A DNA stretch of 19,466 nucleotides from DATKDU01 sp035649415 (GTDB taxonomy: Bacteria; Planctomycetota; Planctomycetia; Pirellulales; Pirellulaceae): positions 1 to 19,466 of the forward strand of contig DASRJP010000100.1 in the NCBI GenBank assembly GCA_035649415.1. The letters run 5' to 3'. A model generated the notes under the pieces. It had not been told where the DNA came from and searched no databases. It saw only the letters and a list, made by a program, of their open reading frames with translations. Of this stretch, positions 14,423 to 19,466 are shown in pieces. Each line of letters opens with the position of its first letter. Within the stretch, counting starts at the first letter, position 1. The translations under genes were made by a program, and so were the position numbers.

Positions 14423-15025
14423 ATGATCAAAAAGATTCTTATCTGGTCGGCAGTCATCATCGCCGTCGTCATTGCTGTCTTCGCCGTGATCGTGCTGATG
14501 CAGCCGGACGATTTTCGCATCACCCGCTCGGCCACGATGGCCGCACCACCGGAGGAGGTGTTCGCCCAGGTGAACGACTTTCACAAGTGGGATGCCTGGT
14601 CGCCGTGGCTCGCGCTCGATCCGAATGCCAAAAACTCCTTCGCGGGGACGACGGAGGGCGAAGGGGCCATCTTCCGCTGGTCGGGCAACGACGAGGTCGG
14701 CGAGGGGAACATGACCATCATCGAGAGCCGGCCCAGCGAGTTGATTCGTCTGCGGCTGGAGTTTACCAGGCCGATGCAGGATGTTGCGGAAACCACATTC
14801 ACGTTCGAGCCCGCCAGCGATCAGACGAAAGTGAGCTGGATCATGTCGGGCAAGAACGAAGACTTCATTTCCAAGGCCGTTTGCCTGGTGATGAACATGG
14901 ACAAAGTGGTTGGCAGCAAGTTCGAAGAGGGGCTGGCGAAAATGAAGCAGGTCGTGGAGGCCACGCCCAAGGAAAATGACGAAGGCCGAAAGCCAAATGA
15001 CGAATCAAGCACCAAGTCCGAATGA
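14423..15025 (+). CDS. Membrane-anchored SRPBCC-family protein
   Basis: The protein has 200 residues. An N-terminal TM helix (about 4-27, IKKILIWSAVIIAVVIAVFAVIVLM) is followed by a START/SRPBCC hydrophobic-cavity domain (about 33-175): SATMAAPPEEVFAQVNDFHKWDAWSPW, a mid-domain GEGAIFRWSGNDEVGEG, and the long C-terminal helix with VGSKFEEGLAKMKQVVE. The family binds or converts hydrophobic ligands; the ligand here is unknown. The last 20 or so residues (from PKENDEGRKPNDE) are hydrophilic, encoded by the start of the CGAATGA repeat array, and the stop TGA lies inside it. The native protein probably ended sooner. Shine-Dalgarno GGGAG lies about 10 nt before the ATG. Confidence 0.92.
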   Translation: MIKKILIWSAVIIAVVIAVFAVIVLMQPDDFRITRSATMAAPPEEVFAQVNDFHKWDAWSPWLALDPNAKNSFAGTTEGEGAIFRWSGNDEVGEGNMTIIESRPSELIRLRLEFTRPMQDVAETTFTFEPASDQTKVSWIMSGKNEDFISKAVCLVMNMDKVVGSKFEEGLAKMKQVVEATPKENDEGRKPNDESSTKSE

Positions 15026-15105
15026 CGAATCGGGCATAGGCGCGACACTCGGGCTTTGATATTCGTCATTCGTTCGACATTTGACTCTCGTCATTCGACA
15101 TTTGG
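14974..15105. repeat. Heptamer hairpin array (CGAATGA type) at the 3' end of the SRPBCC gene
   Basis: Words such as AAATGAC, GAAAGCC and GAATCAA follow a 7-nt register from about 14974. CGAATGACGAAT (15019-15030) pairs perfectly with 15061-15072 across a 30-nt loop, and CCAAATG (14993-14999) pairs with CATTTGG (15099-15105) at the outer end. It covers the last codons and stop of the SRPBCC gene and ends in the GGAG start signal of the DoxX-like gene. Confidence 0.87.
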
Positions 15106-15113
15106 AGAAAACC

Positions 15114-15509
15114 ATGTCCACCGAACCAAAGCCCGCGCCTCGTTCCCTGGCCCTGCTCTGGACTGGTCGCGTCCTCAGCGCCCTGCCGGTTCTGATGTTG
15201 CTGTTTAGCGCCAGCATGAAATTCACGAATTCGCCGGAACTAACCAAGGGAATGGACCACCTTGGATGGCCTGCCAATGCCGCCATTGCGCTGGGGATTA
15301 CCGAACTGGTTTGCACGATTTTGTATGCGATCCCGCAGACCAGCGTGCTGGGTGCGATTCTGCTGACGGGGTACATGGGAGGCGCCATTGCCACGCATGC
15401 CCGCATTGGAGAGGCGTTCTATATCCAGGCTGGCCTGGGCGTGCTGATCTGGCTGGGACTGTACCTGCGCGAGCCACGGCTGTGGGCGATCCTTCCCTGG
15501 CGAAGCTGA
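15114..15509 (+). CDS. DoxX-like small membrane protein
   Basis: The protein has 131 residues from ATG 15114, with TTTGGAG about 7 nt upstream. Four hydrophobic helices are visible: about 15-34 (ALLWTGRVLSALPVLMLLFSASMKF), 54-72 (AAIALGITELVCTILYAIP), 75-95 (SVLGAILLTGYMGGAIATHAR) and 100-120 (AFYIQAGLGVLIWLGLYL). Composition and the ASMKF and GGAIATHARIG motifs fit the DoxX-like (DUF4267/DoxX_2) group of integral membrane proteins of uncertain function. DoxX-like genes are frequent companions of DGPF and VOC genes in such clusters. Confidence 0.9.
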   Translation: MSTEPKPAPRSLALLWTGRVLSALPVLMLLFSASMKFTNSPELTKGMDHLGWPANAAIALGITELVCTILYAIPQTSVLGAILLTGYMGGAIATHARIGEAFYIQAGLGVLIWLGLYLREPRLWAILPWRS

Positions 15510-15544
15510 GAGAGCATTCACACTTTGATTCTGGAGGCCTGATC

Positions 15545-15913
15545 ATGAAGTACGTTGACGGTTTTGTGCTGGTCGTTCCCAAGAAAAACCTTAAGGCCTA
15601 TACCAAGATGGCGGCGGAGGCGGGACAGGTCTGGATGGAGCACGGGGCGCTGGAATACTTCGAGTGCGTTGGCGACGACCTGAAAGTGATGCCCGGGTGC
15701 GGATTACCGTTTCCCAAGCTGGCTAAGACGAAAACGGGCGAAACGGTTGTCTTCTCCTTCATCGTGTACAAGTCCCGCGCCCATCGCGACAAGGTCAACA
15801 AGAAAGTGATGAAAGATTCGCGGATCACCACGATGATGGAGAAGATCAAGCCGATGCCGTTCAATCCCAAGCGCATGTCCTACGGCGGCTTTGAAGTTAT
15901 CGTGGAAGCATAA
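15545..15913 (+). CDS. DUF1428-family protein
   Basis: The protein has 122 residues, with TGGAGG about 8 nt before ATG 15545. The whole length matches the DUF1428 pattern: MKYVDGFVLVVPKKNLKAY, WMEHGALEYFECVGDDLK, ETVVFSFIVYKSRAHRDKVNKKVM and FNPKRMSYGGFEVI. The family is a ferredoxin-like dimeric alpha-beta barrel fold, related in shape to the DGPF proteins, with no established reaction. It lies 35 nt after the DoxX-like gene. Confidence 0.94.
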   Translation: MKYVDGFVLVVPKKNLKAYTKMAAEAGQVWMEHGALEYFECVGDDLKVMPGCGLPFPKLAKTKTGETVVFSFIVYKSRAHRDKVNKKVMKDSRITTMMEKIKPMPFNPKRMSYGGFEVIVEA

Positions 15914-15929
15914 AGCGAGGCCGGTTCGC

Positions 15930-15950
15930 CACTCACCACTCACCACTCAC
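15930..15950 (+). repeat. Three perfect CACTCAC heptamers directly before a start codon
   Basis: CACTCAC is repeated exactly three times (15930-15950), then one C and the ATG at 15952 follow. It matches the right arm of the array at 1876-1960 but has no inverted partner here. It occupies the place where the Shine-Dalgarno of the VOC gene should be. Confidence 0.9.
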
Positions 15951-15951
15951 C

Positions 15952-16434
15952 ATGCAGAAGATCACTCCCTTCCTGTGGTTCAACGACCAGGCCGAGGAGG
16001 CCGCCAGGTTCTACGCGTCGATCTTCGGCAACTCCAAGATCGGCGCGATCACCCGCTACGGCGCCGGAGGGGCCGACGTCTCCGGCAGGCCGGCCGGATC
16101 GGTGATGACCGTCGCGCTGGAGCTGGCGGGGCAGGAGTTCATCGCACTCAACGGCGGCCCGCACTTCAAGTTCACGGAGGCCGTGTCGTTCGTCGTCAAC
16201 TGCGAAACCCAGGAGGAGGTGGACTACTACTGGGACAAGCTCTCTGCCGGCGGCGAGGAATCGCAGTGCGGCTGGCTGAAGGACAAGTTTGGGCTGTCAT
16301 GGCAGATCGTGCCGACCGTCGTCAGCCGGTATTTCAGCGACAAGGACCCGCAGAGGTCGCAGCGGGTCATGCAGGCCGTGCTGCAAATGAAGAAGATCGA
16401 TCTTGCGGCGTTGAAGCGGGCGTATGAGGGGTAG
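15952..16434 (+). CDS. VOC-superfamily protein (PhnB / 3-demethylubiquinone methyltransferase-like)
   Basis: The protein has 160 residues. The start MQKITPFLWFNDQAEEAARFY is typical for the family, so ATG 15952 is right although no Shine-Dalgarno precedes it (the leader is a CACTCAC array). Two beta-alpha-beta-beta-beta units are visible, with GQEFIALNGGPHFKFTEAVSFVVNC in the middle, then GGEESQCGWLKDKFGLSWQIVPTV and QRVMQAVLQMKKIDLAALKRAY. Despite the Pfam name there is no SAM-binding motif, and members are probably metal- or small-molecule-binding proteins of unknown reaction. The stop TAG lies in the first unit of the next array. Confidence 0.95.
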   Translation: MQKITPFLWFNDQAEEAARFYASIFGNSKIGAITRYGAGGADVSGRPAGSVMTVALELAGQEFIALNGGPHFKFTEAVSFVVNCETQEEVDYYWDKLSAGGEESQCGWLKDKFGLSWQIVPTVVSRYFSDKDPQRSQRVMQAVLQMKKIDLAALKRAYEG

Positions 16435-16455
16435 GGGTCAGGAGTCAGGGGTCAG
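16428..16455 (+). repeat. Four heptamers (GGGTCAG type) containing a stop codon
   Basis: GGGGTAG, GGGTCAG, GAGTCAG and GGGTCAG follow each other from 16428 to 16455. The stop codon TAG (16432-16434) of the VOC gene lies within the first unit. The words are those of the arrays inside the two ECF sigma genes, but no inverted arm is present. Confidence 0.9.
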
Positions 16456-16503
16456 GAATACATTTCACTTTCGGAACACAAGCGCTCTTCGGGGAGTTTA
16501 GCC

Positions 16504-16971
16504 ATGGCCGCCACACGAGTTCCAGCTGGATTTCGCCGCGTGACACCGCATCTGACCGTCCGCGACGCCCCGGCCATGATCGAGTTTTATAAGAAGGCGT
16601 TCGGTGCCGTTGAGAAGCGCCGCGCACCCGGCCCGGACGGCAAGACAATCATGCACGCCGAACTCGAGATCGGTGACTCAAAGGTCTTCCTGAACGACGA
16701 GTTTCCCGAGATGGGGGCCTTCTCACCGCTGGCCTCGCAGAACAGTTCCCCCGTGACGATCCATCTGTTCGTCGAAGATGCCGACCAGCAATTCCAGCAG
16801 GCGCTGACCGCCGGCGCACAAGTAGTCATGCCGCTGGCGGACCAGTTTTGGGGGGACCGCTACGGCATCGTGAAAGACCCTTCCGGTCACCACTGGTCGA
16901 TCAGCCACCATGTGGAAGACCTGACCCCTGCCCAAATGCAAGAGCGGATGGCCAAGGCCTTCTGCCAATAA
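16504..16971 (+). CDS. VOC-superfamily protein (PhnB/glyoxalase-like)
   Basis: The protein has 155 residues, with GGGGAG about 8 nt before ATG 16504. It shows RRVTPHLTVRDAPAMIEFYKKAFGA, ADQQFQQALTAGAQVVMPLADQFWGDRYGIVKDPSGHHWSI in the second half and a helical tail. Candidate metal or substrate residues (His in PHLTV, Glu near AELEI, His in GHHWSI) fit the glyoxalase fold, but the set is not diagnostic of glyoxalase I. The next gene follows after 42 nt in the same direction. Confidence 0.95.
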   Translation: MAATRVPAGFRRVTPHLTVRDAPAMIEFYKKAFGAVEKRRAPGPDGKTIMHAELEIGDSKVFLNDEFPEMGAFSPLASQNSSPVTIHLFVEDADQQFQQALTAGAQVVMPLADQFWGDRYGIVKDPSGHHWSISHHVEDLTPAQMQERMAKAFCQ

Positions 16972-17013
16972 GATCGGCGGAAAACCAGACTTCAAATCTT
17001 TAAGGAGCAATCC

Positions 17014-18192
17014 ATGAGCCGCGTTCGCGTACTGGTCGGCACAAAAAAGGGTGCGTTCGTCCTCACCTCCGACGGCAAGCGACAGAAATGGGAAGTGAGC
17101 GGGCCGCACTTCGGCGGCTGGGAGATTTATCATCTCAAGGGCTCGCCGGTCGATCCCGAGCGAATCTTCTGCTCGCAGTCGAGTAGCTGGTTTGGGCAGG
17201 TCATTTCGCGGTCCGACGACGGGGGCAAGACGTGGACCACGCCCGGCAGCAACCCCGAGGAACTCAAAACGCCGGAAGGTTGGCCCAAAGGGGAAAGCAA
17301 CAAATTCGTCTACGACTCGGCCGCTGCGCCGCTTACCACGCACCAGTGGTATGACGGCACGCAGCACCCCTGGGAATTCAAACGCGTCTGGCACCTGGAG
17401 CCGTCGCTGAAGGACCCGGAAACGGTCTATGCCGGCGTGGAGGATGCCGCGCTCTTTCGTTCCACCGACGGCGGCAAATCCTGGCAAGAACTGGCCAGCC
17501 TGCGCGGTCACGGCACGGGACCCAAGTGGTCGCCGGGCGCCGGCGGCATGGGACTGCACACGATCGTTTTCGATCCGAAGAACCCCAAACGGATCTACGT
17601 TGCGATCTCCGCCGCGGGCTGTTTCCGCACGGATGACGGAGGGGCCACATGGAAGGCGATCAACAAGGGGCTCAAGTCGCCGTACCTGCCGGAGATGACG
17701 CCGGAGATCGGCTTCTGCGTCCATCGGATTGCGATCCACCCCACGCGCCCCGATGTGCTGTACATGCAGTTGCACCAGGGGGGCGGCGTCTATCGCAGCG
17801 ACAATGCCGGCGACGAGTGGAAAGAGGTCAACGGCAATCTGCCCACCGACTTCGGCTTTCCCATCGACGTTCATGCGCATGAGCCCACCACCATCTATGC
17901 CGTGCCGATGGACCCCATGTTGCGGGTTCCGCCGGAAGGCAAGCTCCGCGTCTATCGCAGCAAGGCCGGCGGCAACGAGTGGGAGCCCTTGACCAAGGGA
18001 CTGCCGCAGGAGAACTGCTTTATCAACGTGCTCCGCGACTCGATGGCGGTGGACCAGCTCGACGACTGCGGCATTTACTTCGGCACCACCGGCGGGCAAG
18101 TCTACTGCTCTCCTGACGGCGGGAACAATTGGCACCCCATCGTACGGGACTTGCCGGGGGTCTTGTCGGTGGAGGTGCAGACAATCAAGTAG
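17014..18192 (+). CDS. BNR/Asp-box repeat beta-propeller protein (sialidase-like fold)
   Basis: The protein has 392 residues, with AAGGAG 7 nt before ATG 17014 and no signal peptide. Six Asp-box-like motifs (S/T-x-D-x-G-x-x-W) are seen at about 66-74 (RSDDGGKTW), 149-157, 205-213, 261-269, 315-323 (degenerate, RSKAGGNEW) and 365-373, as expected for a six-bladed propeller. The start RVRVLVGTKKGAFVLTSDG is typical of a widespread family annotated as exo-alpha-sialidase or WD40/BNR-like. The sialidase arginine triad is not evident, so glycosidase activity is not supported. Downstream, across a hexamer hairpin array, lies a MoaD/ThiS-like gene, a pairing I have the impression is common. Confidence 0.93.
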   Translation: MSRVRVLVGTKKGAFVLTSDGKRQKWEVSGPHFGGWEIYHLKGSPVDPERIFCSQSSSWFGQVISRSDDGGKTWTTPGSNPEELKTPEGWPKGESNKFVYDSAAAPLTTHQWYDGTQHPWEFKRVWHLEPSLKDPETVYAGVEDAALFRSTDGGKSWQELASLRGHGTGPKWSPGAGGMGLHTIVFDPKNPKRIYVAISAAGCFRTDDGGATWKAINKGLKSPYLPEMTPEIGFCVHRIAIHPTRPDVLYMQLHQGGGVYRSDNAGDEWKEVNGNLPTDFGFPIDVHAHEPTTIYAVPMDPMLRVPPEGKLRVYRSKAGGNEWEPLTKGLPQENCFINVLRDSMAVDQLDDCGIYFGTTGGQVYCSPDGGNNWHPIVRDLPGVLSVEVQTIK

Positions 18193-18194
18193 GT

Positions 18195-18350
18195 CCTAAT
18201 CCTACTCTTGCTCGTAATCCTAATCCTATTCCAAATCTTGATCTTACTCCTTCTCATTCTCTTGCTCCGGCGGCGGGAGTAAGAGTAAGAGCAGGATTAC
18301 GATTAGGAAGAGGATTAGGAGCAGGATTAAGAATTGAGAGTAGGAATCGG
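18195..18350. repeat. Hexamer hairpin array, pyrimidine arm then purine arm
   Basis: Twelve 6-nt words of pattern CNTNNT (CCTAAT, CCTACT, CTTGCT and similar) fill 18195-18266. Complementary purine words fill 18275-18350, separated by a short GGCGGC-like centre. The arms are about 75 nt. The array begins 3 nt after the stop of the BNR gene and runs up to the GGAGG of the MoaD-like gene. It is a sibling of 13831-13996. Confidence 0.9.
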
Positions 18351-18362
18351 AGGCAGAAAACC

Positions 18363-18659
18363 ATGATCCGCGTCATTATTCCCTTTCATCTCCGCACCCT
18401 CGCCAAAATCACCGGCGAGATCGAGCTCGACATCGAGGGCCCAGTCACGCAGCGGACCGTCATCGACGCCCTCGAAGCCCGCTATCCCATGCTCTGCGGC
18501 ACGATCCGCGACCATGTCACCAAGAAACGTCGGGCGTTCCTGCGGCTGTATGCCTGCGAGCAGGACCTTTCCAACGAGGAACTCGACACGCCGCTGCCGG
18601 AACCGGTTGCCAAGGGCGAGGAGCCCTATCTGATCATCGGAGCGATAGCCGGAGGATAG
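18363..18659 (+). CDS. MoaD/ThiS-family small protein with C-terminal Gly-Gly
   Basis: The protein has 98 residues from ATG 18363, with GGAGGC 8-13 nt upstream; an upstream open stretch is only the repeat. It shows a ubiquitin-like beta-grasp outline: MIRVIIPFHLRTLAKITGEIELDIEG, VTQRTVIDALEARYPML, and an end PYLIIGAIAGG. The terminal Gly-Gly is what E1-like enzymes adenylate and thiocarboxylate in MoaD and ThiS, so a sulfur-carrier role is plausible. No MoeB/ThiF, MoaE or ThiG gene is in view. It is the last gene of the plus-strand run and converges with the EthD-like gene (35 nt between stops). Confidence 0.9.
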   Translation: MIRVIIPFHLRTLAKITGEIELDIEGPVTQRTVIDALEARYPMLCGTIRDHVTKKRRAFLRLYACEQDLSNEELDTPLPEPVAKGEEPYLIIGAIAGG

Positions 18660-18694
18660 CGGTCGGCAGCGTCGCCGGATCTTTGCCTCGGAGT

Positions 18695-19006
18695 TCACAC
18701 GATCTCTTCCACTTCCGTGTACAGGAACGTCACGCCCCCCGTCGCGTAGTTGGGGACGTCCGCCACGGCAGCCTGCCCTTCGGGCGAAGCCAGCAGCCGC
18801 TCAAAATCCTCCCGCGTCTCCAGGTACAGGTCGGCGACGTAGTAAAACGGCGGCGTAGTGCCGTCGGGCGTCCCTTGCACCTTGCCGATGGTCCATTTCT
18901 TGAGACCTTTCATCCGCTTGGCAATCGGGATGTGATTCTCGCGGTAGTACCGGTCGAATGCCGCCGGGTCGGTCGGATGTCCGTACAGAACGAGGAGTCG
19001 AATCAT
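18695..19006 (-). CDS. EthD-like dimeric alpha-beta barrel protein
   Basis: The protein has 103 residues from ATG 19006, with GGTGAG just upstream. MIRLLVLYGHPTDPAAFDRYYRENHIPIAKRM carries the EthD family pattern (aspartate/His-rich start, YYxxxHxPLA-like), followed by YYVADLYLETREDFERLLASPEGQAAVADVPNYA. The family is a ferredoxin-like fold known from ethyl tert-butyl ether degradation clusters, of unclear reaction. It is transcribed opposite to the ECF42 cluster but belongs to the same fold class as the DGPF and DUF1428 proteins. Confidence 0.92.
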   Translation of the reverse strand: MIRLLVLYGHPTDPAAFDRYYRENHIPIAKRMKGLKKWTIGKVQGTPDGTTPPFYYVADLYLETREDFERLLASPEGQAAVADVPNYATGGVTFLYTEVEEIV

Positions 19007-19210
19007 GGCTCACCATTTCTTTCGTAGAGTCGCTGCGGAAAATTTCAAAATCGCAAAAGGCATGCGGCCGCCGAGTTTACCACTCCCTTTTGTCCAGGGC
19101 GACTTGCCCCGCTGTTGTCCGCCGAGGTCGCACTGGGCTGAAACGATTCGGCCTCGATGCCCGTCTTATCCCCAGGGGCCCGCCAAACACGCCGACCCAC
19201 GAGGTGCCAA

Positions 19211-19466
19211 ATGCGCAACTGCCTTTCCGCCCTGGCTGCCGCTTTCCTGGTCGTATGGTCGCTGGCGCCAACGGTCGCCTGGGGCCTGGGGACCGAGGAG
19301 TTCGGCGATGAGGAGCTCAGCCCCGCCAATTACACCGATTGGCCCGGCCTGTTCGAAGTGGCCAGCGATAAATGCCGCATCTACTCGAATTGGGTCAACG
19401 GCAACGAGAATTTTTACTTTCGCGGCAACACGGACCAGCTCAACGACGCCCTCAAGAAATTTGCCG
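19211..19466 (+). CDS. Secreted protein of unknown function, cut off by the window edge
   Basis: The frame from ATG 19211 stays open for 85 codons to the window end, with GAGGTG about 6 nt upstream. Residues 1-25 look like a signal peptide (MRNCLSALAAAFLVVWSLAP, cleavage probably after VAWG). The visible mature part has acidic GTEEFGDEEL and then GLFEVASDKCRIYSNWVNGNE. I do not recognise the family. It is divergent from the EthD-like gene across 204 nt, in which I see no clear element. Confidence 0.8.
   Translation, partial: MRNCLSALAAAFLVVWSLAPTVAWGLGTEEFGDEELSPANYTDWPGLFEVASDKCRIYSNWVNGNENFYFRGNTDQLNDALKKFA

Noticed and set aside
16723..18135. 470-codon minus-strand open frame
   Set aside because: It lies opposite the BNR-repeat gene and the end of a VOC gene, both with clear family motifs and start signals. 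The antisense protein is Arg/Val-rich and shows no family.
18195..18350. N-terminal part of the MoaD-like protein encoded by the array
   Set aside because: The frame is open through the array, but the protein from 18363 begins with the normal beta1 strand and has its own GGAGG.

Overview
The window (about 19.5 kb, GC-rich) looks like a chromosomal segment of a planctomycete, probably of the Pirellulales/Gemmatales type. The reasons are two ECF sigma factor plus Hanks-type Ser/Thr kinase modules of the planctomycete kind (kinase, single TM segment, TPR tail), large secreted proteins of unknown function, and the family composition. No rRNA, tRNA, CRISPR, transposase or phage gene was seen.

Left part (1-7139, all on the minus strand): two paralogous modules, each an ECF sigma gene followed by a Ser/Thr kinase. 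Sigma 7139-6474 precedes kinase 6381-3400, and sigma 1805-1182 precedes a kinase that starts at 1107 and runs off the left edge. A secreted vanadium-haloperoxidase/PAP2-like enzyme (3236-1977) lies between the modules. Both sigma factors lack the usual acidic DAED-like patch of region 2.2, which fits a scheme in which the adjacent kinase switches the sigma factor on.

Middle (7140-10954): a possible gene remnant, an outer-membrane-like secreted protein (minus), a divergent TonB-family protein, a secreted protein of unknown function, and a convergent short-chain dehydrogenase.

Right part (11074-18659, plus strand): a group ECF42-type sigma factor (sigma2, sigma4, DUF6596, TPR-like tail) followed by four DGPF/YciI-like proteins and then SRPBCC, DoxX-like, DUF1428, two VOC, BNR/Asp-box and MoaD/ThiS-like proteins. 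The sigma gene ends in a good intrinsic terminator. It is followed at once by TGTCGA-N17-CGAC, and a second TGTCAT-N17-CGAC precedes the third DGPF gene. Both look like ECF42-type promoters, so the sigma factor probably drives the downstream cluster. An EthD-like gene (minus) and the start of a secreted protein (plus) close the window.

The most unusual feature is a family of short tandem arrays with a strict 7-nt (sometimes 6-nt) period, mostly arranged as long imperfect hairpins. They occur at nine places. Three are in-frame insertions inside genes (both ECF sigma genes at the same site, and the beta4-beta5 loop of one kinase). One is intergenic near the haloperoxidase gene. Five sit in spacers of the ECF42 cluster, where three of them contain the stop codon of the upstream gene and several end at the start signal of the next gene. 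They resemble in style the cyanobacterial heptanucleotide STRR repeats, but the words differ and most are inverted pairs.
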